Shown: positions 1 to 8,250 of the stretch, one piece after another
Layout of the letters: every line of letters begins with the position of its first letter
Numbering within the stretch: position 1 is the first letter of the stretch
Assembly (NCBI GenBank): GCA_963696545.1
Contig: CAVOKQ010000001.1
Span: forward strand, 62,001-126,000
DNA: 64,000 nucleotides
From: RPQJ01 sp963696545
GTDB taxonomy: Bacteria > Pseudomonadota > Gammaproteobacteria > Steroidobacterales > Steroidobacteraceae
Reading direction: 5' to 3'
Position numbers and translations under genes: made by a program
Notes under the pieces: generated by a model
Told to the model about the DNA's origin: nothing
Database searches by the model: none
The model's input: only the letters and a program-made list of their open reading frames with translations

Positions 1-75
1 CATGATCTGCGACGGGTCGTCGTCCGCCATCAGGATCGTCGTCGTACGGGTCGGGTCCATCTGCTCGTTCCTCAT
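1..75 (-). CDS. Response regulator, N-terminal fragment (runs off the window)
   Basis: Only the first 25 codons are inside the window. They read from ATG at 75 and contain a hydrophobic strand followed by an acidic cluster (ILMADDDPSQIM), the usual beginning of a CheY-like receiver domain, where the acidic residues bind Mg2+ next to the phospho-acceptor aspartate. The start codon overlaps the TGA of the hybrid kinase by four bases (ATGA), so the two are probably translationally coupled and form a phosphorelay pair. The output domain lies beyond the window and cannot be judged. An internal ATG five codons later is an alternative start. Confidence 0.75.
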   Translation of the reverse strand, partial: MRNEQMDPTRTTTILMADDDPSQIM

Positions 76-3000
76 GTGCCGGTGGCGAGTTGCGTTTCGC
101 TCCGCAGCGCCACCTCGAGTTCAGCGTAGGTCTGCTTCAGTCCGCGCGCGGCCTTGCGGGCGGCCTTCAGGTCGCATTGTTCGATCGCGGCAAGTTCGCA
201 GCGCTCGAGTTGTGCCGCGAGCCGACGACCGCCGAGATTGCTTACCGGCGACTTGAGCGAGTGGGCGGCGGCCGCGAAGGCGTCGAGATCGCCTTGTTCA
301 AGCGCCGCGCCCAGCTTGCCAAGTGTCACCGGCGCAGTCGCGAACAGGAGTTCGCAGAGGCGCTCGAAGACCTGGGGCTTGCCGAGCCCGCGGATTGCGG
401 CGATCTGCGCCTCGTCGAGCGTCGGGACATCGTGCGCAACATCGGCGTCGAACAGCGGCACCTCGAGCATGTCGAGCACCACGGTGTCCGACAGGATCGG
501 CTCGTCGTCCTCAACGTCGGGCGTGGCCGGCGCCGCAGGCGGTGGTGCTGTGGCCGCCGCGACCGGTTCTGCATCGATGACGAAGTCGTCTTCCGCGGGA
601 ATGGACGGCGCCGTGACCAGCGTGCCGCGCTGCTCCGCGATCGGACGCAGCATGGCGAGCAGCTGCTCGTTGGTGAAAGGCTTGGCCAGGAAGTCGTTCA
701 TCCCGGCCTCGAGGGCGCGAGCGCGGTCGCGTGCGAGCACGTTTGCGGTCAGGGCCACGATGCAAGTTGGCGTGCGTCCGCATTCGTTCTCCTCGCGGCG
801 GATGGCGGCGGTCGCGGCGTAGCCGTCCATGCCAGGCATCTGGCAATCCATCAGGATCGCGTCGAAACGTCGTTCGTGCGCTTCGCCAACGGCCGCAGCA
901 CCTTCCTCTACGAGTACCACGCGGCAGCCGAGCCTCTCCAGCATCGCGAGCGCGACTTCGCGGTTGATCGCGTTGTCGTCGGCCACCAGCACTTCCAGTC
1001 CGAGCGAAGGCAATCCGCCGGATGGCGGCGATTCGCGGTTTGCGCTACGGCCGGTCGCCGTCTGCGCAGAATCGGGCTTGCGCGGCAGTCGCGCCGCCTG
1101 CAGCGCGATCTTCAGCAGCTGCTGGCTCACGGGCTTGGCGATGCACACGTCCGGCCTGATCGTGAGGGCGCCTTCATCCGGCGGATCGAAGTCAAAGGCG
1201 CTCATCAGCACGACGTACGTGGCCGCGACGGCGGGATCGAGGCGAATGGTGCTGAGCAGTTCCGAGGTGCTCGAGTCTGGCAGCGAGTGGTCGAGCAGCA
1301 CGACCGCATATGGACGGCCCCGCGTGGCCGCATCGCGCAACTTGTCGCCGAGCAGCCGGCCGCTGTTGAGCACGGTGACGTCGGCCGACCAGTTCGACAG
1401 CGTTTCCTCGAGGTACATGTAGCTCGTGGAACTGTCGTCCACCACCAGCACTTTGAGCCCCGTGAACTCGTCGGTCGTGCGGTCCGGGGCGGGCGCGGCT
1501 GCGTGCACCTCGAATGGCAGCACGAATGAAAACGCGCTGCCGCGACCCGGCTGGCTGCGCAGGTCGATCTTCTCGCCGCCCATCAGCTGCACGAGTCGCC
1601 GCGCGATCGACAGGCCGAGGCCGGTTCCGCCGACGCGCTGGCCGTTGCCGAGCTGGGTGAATGCCTCGAAGATCGTAGCCTGCTCGGATTCCGGGATGCC
1701 CGGACCGGTGTCGGACACGCTGAAGTGCAGCCGGCACTGGTTGCCGTCCTCGGCGTCGAGGCCGATGCGGATCTGCACCTCGCCGCGCTCGGTGTACTTG
1801 ACGGCGTTCGACATCAGGTTGCCGAGCACCTGGCGCAGGCGCAACACGTCGCCGACGACAGAGGCCGGCACGGTCGGCTCGACGCGGCAGATCAACTCGA
1901 GCTTCTTACTCTCGGCGCGGCCCGCAAACAGCTGACAGGCCTGATCGGCGAACTCCCGCACGTCGAAGGTCTCGCGGACCAGGTCCATCTTGCCGGCCTC
2001 GATCTTCGAGTCGTCGAGGATGTCGTTGATGATCTGCATCATCGTCTCGGCGGCGGCGCGCATCGAGTCCACATAGCGCCGTTGCCGCTTGTCGAGATCG
2101 GTGCCGGCCAGCAGCTCCGCCATGCCGAGCACGCCGTTCATCGGCGTGCGGATCTCGTGGCTCATGTTCGCGAGGAACTCATCCTTGGAGCGGGTCAGCG
2201 CCTCGGCGCGGCGCAGGCCCGACTCGAGTTCCCGCGTCCGTTCGATGATCTCCTGCCGCGACGTGACGCGCAGCGTGCGCAGGTCCTTCTCGTACTCGAC
2301 CAGGCGGTCGGCGAGCGCATCGAAGTTGCTAGCGAGTTCGTTGAGCTCGTTGCGTCGCGGGCCTCCCTGCCGCGGCCGTGCGTCTTCGGGCCTGCGGGGG
2401 ACGCGCGTGGCGTCGGCGAGCTGGGCGAGCGGCTCGACCACCTGCCTCTTCAGGGAGTTCGCGGCTGCGAGCGCGACCATGAAGCCGAACAGCAACACGA
2501 TCGGCGCCTGCCCGAACCGGTTCAGTGCCGCGCCCCACACTGGGCCATTGTCGACCAGCAGCCCGATCGAGCCGGTCAACTGCGGCGCAAGCTGGACCGC
2601 GTGCTCGACGTACATTGGCCGCAATGCGAGATGGCGCGCCGCGCGCATTGGCCAGGACTGGCTGCCTGGAGCGACCGCGGCTCGCTTGCCGCCCTGCGAT
2701 GCCGGGGGCATGTCGATCGAGAATTTCCGGTCGTACCGCTCCAGTACCTCGCCGGTCGGCAGCCGCAGGTCGGCGGCGACGAATATGCTGTTCGCAGCGA
2801 GTCCGTCGAGTGCGCCGCTGGCACCGGACCGCTCCACTCGCGCTGAAATCGATGCGGCCACATCGTTGGCGGCGCCGAGGATCGCGCGCCGCTCAGCCCA
2901 CGCGTCCCACATCGCAACCACGACCTGCACGGCGATCAGCGTCACCGTGACCGCTGCGATCGCCGTCACCCGGAACTGGTTCGCCAGCGACAGCGATTCG

Positions 3001-3137
3001 AACACTTCGCGGAATCCGCGACGCACCCGGCCGCTCACTCGGCGGCCGTCGCCCGAATGCGCGACAACTCCCGTCGTCGCCGGCGGTGCCTGCGTCGTCC
3101 CGGACGTCGGTTTCGTTCGTGCCACTGGCCTGCGCAC
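72..3137 (-). CDS. Hybrid sensor histidine kinase (BarA/ArcB-like) with two receivers and Hpt domain
   Basis: Inner-membrane phosphorelay kinase of 1021 residues. Order seen: TM1 about 57-78, periplasmic region to about 210, TM2 211-228, HAMP 229-283, HisKA with the phospho-acceptor in SHEIRTP (His327), HATPase with N box near 444 and glycine boxes DTGPGIP (477) and GTGLGLS (504). Then a receiver at about 561-685 (Asp616 in LLDHSLPD), a second at 714-835 (Asp764 in LMDCQMPGMDG), and a C-terminal Hpt with AHSLKS near 965. This is the full His-Asp-His-Asp layout, with one receiver more than BarA. The GTG start at 3137 is the longest choice and uncertain. The periplasmic sensor shows no domain I can name, so the signal is unknown. 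It is followed by a four-base-overlapping response regulator. Confidence 0.93.
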   Translation of the reverse strand: MRRPVARTKPTSGTTQAPPATTGVVAHSGDGRRVSGRVRRGFREVFESLSLANQFRVTAIAAVTVTLIAVQVVVAMWDAWAERRAILGAANDVAASISARVERSGASGALDGLAANSIFVAADLRLPTGEVLERYDRKFSIDMPPASQGGKRAAVAPGSQSWPMRAARHLALRPMYVEHAVQLAPQLTGSIGLLVDNGPVWGAALNRFGQAPIVLLFGFMVALAAANSLKRQVVEPLAQLADATRVPRRPEDARPRQGGPRRNELNELASNFDALADRLVEYEKDLRTLRVTSRQEIIERTRELESGLRRAEALTRSKDEFLANMSHEIRTPMNGVLGMAELLAGTDLDKRQRRYVDSMRAAAETMMQIINDILDDSKIEAGKMDLVRETFDVREFADQACQLFAGRAESKKLELICRVEPTVPASVVGDVLRLRQVLGNLMSNAVKYTERGEVQIRIGLDAEDGNQCRLHFSVSDTGPGIPESEQATIFEAFTQLGNGQRVGGTGLGLSIARRLVQLMGGEKIDLRSQPGRGSAFSFVLPFEVHAAAPAPDRTTDEFTGLKVLVVDDSSTSYMYLEETLSNWSADVTVLNSGRLLGDKLRDAATRGRPYAVVLLDHSLPDSSTSELLSTIRLDPAVAATYVVLMSAFDFDPPDEGALTIRPDVCIAKPVSQQLLKIALQAARLPRKPDSAQTATGRSANRESPPSGGLPSLGLEVLVADDNAINREVALAMLERLGCRVVLVEEGAAAVGEAHERRFDAILMDCQMPGMDGYAATAAIRREENECGRTPTCIVALTANVLARDRARALEAGMNDFLAKPFTNEQLLAMLRPIAEQRGTLVTAPSIPAEDDFVIDAEPVAAATAPPPAAPATPDVEDDEPILSDTVVLDMLEVPLFDADVAHDVPTLDEAQIAAIRGLGKPQVFERLCELLFATAPVTLGKLGAALEQGDLDAFAAAAHSLKSPVSNLGGRRLAAQLERCELAAIEQCDLKAARKAARGLKQTYAELEVALRSETQLATGT

Positions 3138-3243
3138 CCGTGCTGCGGATCGAATGGATCGAGCAGGAGGTTAAGCGCGCAGGTGACATAAGGGGAAAGG
3201 GCCCGCACCAAAAGTGTGAGCCGGCGCAAGGTTCGGCGCGTTT

Positions 3244-4545
3244 TCAGGCCCCGCGGCTGCCCCGCAGCTTCTCGAGCGCGACCAGGCGCTCGATGGCGTC
3301 GAGCGTGAACTCGTCCTTGCCGAGCTCGCGCAGGCGGGACCAGCCGCGGCGCAGCTCGGCCGACAGCGCGTCGGGCAGGCTGCGCAGCCAGCCCTCGATC
3401 CTCAGGTCGACGAACTCGCGCTTCTCTTCGATCGTGAGTTCGCGCGCGAGCAGCAGCCGCGGTGCGTCCTCGGCATCCACCATCGACTGCAGCGTGGGCC
3501 AGCGATCGCCGGGGCGCTCGCTGCAGAGCGCGGCGAAGGCGACGCTCGAGGTCTCGCGCACGAGTTCCTCCTCGCGTGTCGTCTGGCTCTCATGCTCCTT
3601 CGTGTCGTCCCAGCTTTCCGAATCCTCCGCCATGTAGCGCAGGTATTGCATGGCGAATAGGCACGTGGGCTCGACGAGGTCCGCGCACGCACGTGCATCG
3701 ACCCAGAGCGCAGCCGCGGCGCGCAGGCAACGACGGGCCGTGGTATCGGCGAGCTTGCGTCCGAAGACGAGCGCGGCGGCATCCTTCACGAAGTTCGGCA
3801 GTTCGCTCGCGATGATCTCGCGGTAGCCCGGCACGTGACGCTCGAGCAGCACGGCCGTGCGCCGGTCGAGCACCGAGAGGTCGCTGGTGACTGCGGGAAG
3901 TCCGAGCGTCGTGCAGGCGAGGTTGTAGACGATGGCACGGGGCAGCGTGACGCCCTCGGGCCACGCATCGCGCAGGTCGCGATCGTCGGGCAGTCCCTGG
4001 CCGCCGCCCCATTCCGGCGGATACGTGGGGATCGAGCGGCCGTAGTTCACGGAGCCCGTGGCCCGGATCCGGACGCGAGTCTGCGGCACGAGACTGCCGA
4101 ACGGCGCGAGCAGCGGCGCGATCCTGAGCAACGTCGAGGTGTGTGCCTCGACGCCGGATTCCAGCACCTTGTGCAGCGCCTCGCCGTCGCTGGTCGATAT
4201 TGCGTGCGCGCGATCTGCTGCAGTCTCCTGTGCGGCCACCGCGGCCCGGTACGCCGCCGCGAGTGCAAGCGTTGCATCCGGTGAGTCTGCGCGGATGCCT
4301 TGCAGCGTGACTCCGTCCGCCCTGGAGAATTGTTCGATCACGCCCGGATGCGAAGGATCGAATCCGCCGCGGAATCCCGCGCGTCCGGAGCCGATCAGGA
4401 ACGTCACTCGCGGTGCTGGCTGCGCGAGACGGTCGGCGTGGCTGGCGAGACGGCGCTCGGCTTCGGCGCGGCCCGCGACCGCCAGCGTGCATGCGGCGTC
4501 CGTGGCGATCTTGCCGCTCTGCAGCGCGGTGTCCGACATGGCCAC
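3244..4545 (-). CDS. Archaeal-type PEP carboxylase, C-terminal part (separated by a frameshift)
   Basis: This frame continues the protein begun in 4404-6863. Homologous sequence is readable from about 4647; the nominal start at 4545 is only the first start-like codon. Family landmarks of archaeal-type PEP carboxylase (PpcA, EC 4.1.1.31) are in the right order: FVAMSDTALQSG (SDPA-like), GSGRAGFRGGFDP (the S-x-PFRG substrate loop), TRVRIRATGSVNYGRS (matching the R-x-R...G-Y-R block) and LPRAIVYNLACTTLGLPA. About 170 residues extend beyond the usual family end. Product: oxaloacetate from PEP and bicarbonate. A single missing base at about 4648 separates it from its N-terminal half; whether that is mutation or sequence error cannot be told from here. 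Confidence 0.75.
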   Translation of the reverse strand: MAMSDTALQSGKIATDAACTLAVAGRAEAERRLASHADRLAQPAPRVTFLIGSGRAGFRGGFDPSHPGVIEQFSRADGVTLQGIRADSPDATLALAAAYRAAVAAQETAADRAHAISTSDGEALHKVLESGVEAHTSTLLRIAPLLAPFGSLVPQTRVRIRATGSVNYGRSIPTYPPEWGGGQGLPDDRDLRDAWPEGVTLPRAIVYNLACTTLGLPAVTSDLSVLDRRTAVLLERHVPGYREIIASELPNFVKDAAALVFGRKLADTTARRCLRAAAALWVDARACADLVEPTCLFAMQYLRYMAEDSESWDDTKEHESQTTREEELVRETSSVAFAALCSERPGDRWPTLQSMVDAEDAPRLLLARELTIEEKREFVDLRIEGWLRSLPDALSAELRRGWSRLRELGKDEFTLDAIERLVALEKLRGSRGA

Positions 4546-6863
4546 GAATACGCGAACCTCGGACTCGGCACGATCGAACGTCGTGCGGAGCGTTTCAGGC
4601 GTCGGCAGTCCCTCGACGCCGATGCCGCGCTCCAGCGCCTGGTAGAACCTTCGAGCAGGTCGGGCAGGTGTGCGAGCGCGCCCACGTTCTCACACAGCGG
4701 CACGAGCCGGACCCTGGTCACTCGCGCCAGCAGTTCGGCGCGCCGCGCCGCGGGCACGCGGGCTGCAAGGTACTCGTCCACGTGGTCCGGCGAGCCTTCG
4801 AACAGCCCTGCTGAGGCCTGCAGGTAGAGCGTGCCGATCTTGATCACGGCGCCGATCTCGGCGGTGGAGTTCACCTGCGGTACCGTGATCTCGTGAATCG
4901 CGTTGCGAGCGGGCTCGATGCCGAGGCGCTCACACGCCAGGTGGAACAGCACGTTGGTGCGCGCCACCGAGCCGAGGATCTTCAGGATTTTCTCCTCGTC
5001 CTGCTCGATGAACGGGTTCGGCACGCGCAGCAGCACATGCCGGTCCTCGCCCGGCACGATGCCGTGTCGCAGCAGCGCCAGCACGACCTTCTCGGGCACG
5101 TCGAGCCAGTCCGGGCTGATCTGCCGTCCCTCGAGGTCGAGCAGCACCTCGCTGCAGGGGCCCAGCAGGTCCGCGATCGACTCCTCGTACTCGAGGCGCG
5201 CCTCCATCAGCGGATTCCACTCGAGGTGGGTCAATGCGAGGCGTGCGCGCTCCGGCGCGTCGGCCGTGGCCGCGCGCAGTGCGCGTTCAAGTTGCTCGGC
5301 CCGGTGGGCGGTCGAGTCCGGGTGCTTCGTGCCCGTGAGTCGCAGCGCTTCGCGGCGCGGATTCTCGAGGAACCGCCTTCGCGCAGCCGCGAACTCCTTC
5401 TTATCGAGTCCGTCGAGTGCGTCGTAGCCCTGGGCGGTGCAGGTGGCGTCCCACACAGGGTCGGGCTTCGCGCCGGCATGTGCGACGACTGACGCGGCCG
5501 AGCCAACGCGTCCCTGTTGCTCGATGCGCGCACGCACGCGATCCATGAAGACCGCGAGTTCCTTCACGTCCTTCGAGCCGTACGAAAGGCGCTGCCACGT
5601 TCCGTAGCGATTGACGCCGTCGGGTCCGCCCGCGAACGCGGCAAAAGGGATGCCGCCAACGCCGCCTGACAGCAGGAATTCGAACGCATCAACCGAGTTG
5701 CGCACGACCGCGCGCTCGTGCACCCCGTTGCGCAGTCGGTCGAACGGTTCGCCGACGAGGCCCGGGAACGCGAGCGGTGAGTAGAACGTGCCGCCGAAGT
5801 CCGTGCGCTCGATTCCGAGCGATGCCATCTCGTCGGCCGCGCGCAGCATGAAATCCCGTCGTTCGCGCATGTACGGCGAGGGCCGGCGCAGCGCGGCGAG
5901 CGGGCTCTGCAGGGCCGCGAGCGCCCAGTCCTGTGCCAGCGTCGAGGGTGTGGCGACCAGCCACGCGGAGAGGTTGGCGAGGATCTCGCGGGCGCGAATG
6001 CCGTTCGAGCGGATCTGGTCCGAGATCACCAGCCAGCATGCCCGTGCGCCGGTCGACGCGCCGAACATGTCCATCTTCGACAGGCCCGACATCGACACGA
6101 CCCAGTCGCGCCACTCTGGATTCGCGAATGCCGGGTTCACGAACCAGCCTACGTAGTCGAGCCGCTGGTACACGGAGTCGTAGAGCACGTAGCAGCGGTG
6201 CTTCACGGCCACGCGCACGAGTTCCTCGACCAGTGCGCGCGGATAGACGCGTCCGGTCGGGTTGTGCGGGTTGTTGATGACGACGGACGAGCAGCCACCT
6301 TTTGCGAGCAGCCGGTCGAGATCGCGCGGGTCCGGGAGGAATTCGGGTGCGGTCGTCGGCAGTTCGACAACCTTCTTGCCGGCCCGCTCGATGAACCAGT
6401 CGTATTCCCAGCTCGGGCGTGGCACGACGACGCCGGTGCCGTCGGCGCCGAGTACTTCGAGCACGATCGCGAGGCCCGCGCGCGTGCCCGGCGTGAACAG
6501 AACCTCGTCGGGCAGGAAGCGGACTTCGGAGTCGGGGTAATCCAGCAGCCCGTCGCGATTGAAGAACTCGGCGACTTCGCTGCGGACGTCCATGCGCCCC
6601 ACGGCGGGCCCGTAACTGTGCACGGTGTTGCGCGTGATGCGCTGCGCTGCGCGCACGACCTCGGGGTGAGGCGCGAAGTCGGCGTTCTTGTAGTCGCCCT
6701 GCGTCAGGTCGAGCGCGCCTTCCTGCTGCACGCGCCGCGCAAACAGGCGCACGAAGGGTTCCGGTGTTGCAAGGGCGCGCGCTGAGAGCGCTGCGGCGTT
6801 CGGTCTGCCACGCATGTTTCGCCTGGGCTGGTCGCCTGAAACGGGGTCGTGCGATTGTCCCAC
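4404..6863 (-). CDS. Class I/II aminotransferase fused to the N-terminal half of archaeal-type PEP carboxylase
   Basis: Residues about 25-455 form a complete PLP aminotransferase of fold type I: nucleotide/PLP loop TPGTRAG, the conserved NNPHNPTG, YDSVYQRLDY, and the Schiff-base lysine in SGLSKMDMFGASTGAR. Without a stop the frame runs into PEP carboxylase sequence: TGTKHPDS (family TQHPD-like), LLDLEGRQI, LLRVPNPFIEQDEEK and HEITVPQVNSTAEI. At about 4648 the frame breaks and the last ~80 codons (to 4404) are shadow; the true continuation is the frame ending at 3244. Repaired, the fusion would be about 1200 residues. Inference: PEP carboxylation to oxaloacetate coupled to transamination to aspartate. 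The start may be the Met 17 codons downstream (MRGRPN). Confidence 0.8.
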   Translation of the reverse strand: MGQSHDPVSGDQPRRNMRGRPNAAALSARALATPEPFVRLFARRVQQEGALDLTQGDYKNADFAPHPEVVRAAQRITRNTVHSYGPAVGRMDVRSEVAEFFNRDGLLDYPDSEVRFLPDEVLFTPGTRAGLAIVLEVLGADGTGVVVPRPSWEYDWFIERAGKKVVELPTTAPEFLPDPRDLDRLLAKGGCSSVVINNPHNPTGRVYPRALVEELVRVAVKHRCYVLYDSVYQRLDYVGWFVNPAFANPEWRDWVVSMSGLSKMDMFGASTGARACWLVISDQIRSNGIRAREILANLSAWLVATPSTLAQDWALAALQSPLAALRRPSPYMRERRDFMLRAADEMASLGIERTDFGGTFYSPLAFPGLVGEPFDRLRNGVHERAVVRNSVDAFEFLLSGGVGGIPFAAFAGGPDGVNRYGTWQRLSYGSKDVKELAVFMDRVRARIEQQGRVGSAASVVAHAGAKPDPVWDATCTAQGYDALDGLDKKEFAAARRRFLENPRREALRLTGTKHPDSTAHRAEQLERALRAATADAPERARLALTHLEWNPLMEARLEYEESIADLLGPCSEVLLDLEGRQISPDWLDVPEKVVLALLRHGIVPGEDRHVLLRVPNPFIEQDEEKILKILGSVARTNVLFHLACERLGIEPARNAIHEITVPQVNSTAEIGAVIKIGTLYLQASAGLFEGSPDHVDEYLAARVPAARRAELLARVTRVRLVPLCENVGALAHLPDLLEGSTRRWSAASASRDCRRLKRSARRSIVPSPRFAYSWPCRTPRCRAARSPRTPHARWRSRAAPKPSAVSPATPTVSRSQHRE

Positions 6864-6932
6864 GCCGGTGGTGCGTGCCTACACGCAGATACCGAGTGGG
6901 CCCGGTGCCGCCCATCCGGCGAGCAACCCGGA

Positions 6933-7580
6933 TCAGGCGATTGAGAATCGCTCCGGCGACAGGAAGCCGATCGGCAGGTCCGTTCGGCCGCGAATCGCGG
7001 TGTCCACGAGCGCATCGCCGAGGGCCGGGCCCAGCTTGAAGCCGTGGCCGGACAGCCCGGCCGCGTAGTGAGTCCGGCGGCAACCGTTACGCGTACCGAC
7101 CAGGAAGTCTCCGTCGGGCGACATCGTGTAGAGGCACGTCGCGGCGTCGACCAGGTCGCCGGTCAGCCCCGGCGAGCATTCCCGGAATGCCTCGCGCAAT
7201 CGTTCGATGTCGTCGGCGTCGACCGGATCTGCGCCTATGTCCGGATCCACGACGATATCGGAGCCGTGCAGCCCGACCTTCGGATACCGCGATTGCGTCG
7301 CGGCGCCGGCCGGATTGCCGAAGGCGAGGGGATCTGGCGCGAGCCCGTAGATCGACCGGCGTTCGGGTCCGCGATCGTAGAGCCAGCACGGCATCATCGA
7401 CGCGTCGACACCTCCGGCGGGCGCGAACCATGCCTGCACCTGTCGCGTCACGGTGAGCAACGGCGCGAGTTCAGGAATCAGCTTCGGTGTCCATGGACCG
7501 GCGGCGATGATCACCGCGGATGCCCGCTCCGGTCCCTTTGCGGTCTCGACCGTCACGCCAGTCGCGATCCTCGACCACAC
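6933..7580 (-). CDS. Sarcosine oxidase-like flavoprotein, C-terminal fragment
   Basis: C-terminal two thirds of an FAD-dependent amine oxidase of the monomeric sarcosine oxidase / N-methyltryptophan oxidase family. It reads GVTVETAKG, then VIIAAGPWTPKL (second dinucleotide-binding strand), CLYTMSPDGDFLVG, whose Cys matches the residue that covalently binds FAD in monomeric sarcosine oxidases, and GLSGHGFKLGPALG, matching the family motif SGHGFK. It follows its N-terminal half after a one-base frame change near 7565. The nominal start at 7580 is not a real initiation site. Substrate is not predictable beyond an N-methyl or secondary amino acid. Confidence 0.75.
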   Translation of the reverse strand: MWSRIATGVTVETAKGPERASAVIIAAGPWTPKLIPELAPLLTVTRQVQAWFAPAGGVDASMMPCWLYDRGPERRSIYGLAPDPLAFGNPAGAATQSRYPKVGLHGSDIVVDPDIGADPVDADDIERLREAFRECSPGLTGDLVDAATCLYTMSPDGDFLVGTRNGCRRTHYAAGLSGHGFKLGPALGDALVDTAIRGRTDLPIGFLSPERFSIA

Positions 7581-8100
7581 GCTGCACCCTCGAGTTCATG
7601 CGGAATTCGGCGCCGCGCTGCCGGGCCACGTCAATCGCGGCGTGCACCGCACCTTCGGGTCGCACCAGGCCTGCATTCGCCTCGAAAGCCCCGATCGCAT
7701 CACTCGGCACCGAGAACCAGGGAAAGCGCCGCCGCAGCGCCGCAGCATCGAGTTCATCGGTGCCCAGGCCCCATCGGCGCGCAGAGGCCAGCGAACCGAG
7801 CACGATCTCCGAATCCGGCGGCCCCATGAGCAGCATGCCGCAACGATGCAGCAGCTGTTGGCCCGACTCGATCTCGAGAGACTCGAAGCGCCCGGTCGAG
7901 TGCTGGAGCAGCGGCACGTACTCCGGATGTTCGAAGTACGCGTGCCGGAAGATTCGCGAGAGTCCGTGGCTCGAACCGCGCGGATTCGCCGGCGTCAATT
8001 GCTCGAGCCCGAGCACGCGCGCGCCGGACTCGGCCGCCGCTCGCAACGCGGCGCTGCCGACCGCGCCACCGCCGACGACGATCAGGTCCCAGCGTTGCAA
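7471..8100 (-). CDS. Sarcosine oxidase-like flavoprotein, N-terminal fragment
   Basis: N-terminal Rossmann part of the same oxidase. It begins LQRWDLIVVGGGAVGSAAL with the FAD motif GGGAVG, then PRGSSHGLSRIFRHAY, matching the G-S-S-H-G-x-x-R-x-x-R stretch near flavin in monomeric sarcosine oxidases. I place the start at TTG 8100, right before the Rossmann strand; an ATG at 8199 adds 33 residues without family similarity. The last ~30 codons (after about 7565) are out of frame, and the real protein continues in the frame ending at 6933. Repaired length would be about 388 residues, the normal family size, so a single recent indel or a sequence error is more likely than long decay. Confidence 0.72.
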   Translation of the reverse strand: MQRWDLIVVGGGAVGSAALRAAAESGARVLGLEQLTPANPRGSSHGLSRIFRHAYFEHPEYVPLLQHSTGRFESLEIESGQQLLHRCGMLLMGPPDSEIVLGSLASARRWGLGTDELDAAALRRRFPWFSVPSDAIGAFEANAGLVRPEGAVHAAIDVARQRGAEFRMNSRVQRVVEDRDWRDGRDRKGTGAGIRGDHRRRSMDTEADS

Positions 8101-8250
8101 GGCAGATCCTGCCGGCGCGAATCCTCTGCATGCGCCACGAGTCGTCCTCCGCAAGGATTTCCGCTGCCGAGTATGGCCCGCCGATTCCGGTCGCGCCAAG
8201 GGCGCAGGCGCTGTGGTTCAGCCGCTCCGACAGCGCGGCTGGCGTCGGGA

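Noticed and set aside
90..1529. Long open frame opposite the hybrid kinase
   Set aside because: It mirrors a gene with clear domains; Arg/His/Gln-rich composition without motifs is typical of antisense frames in GC-rich DNA.
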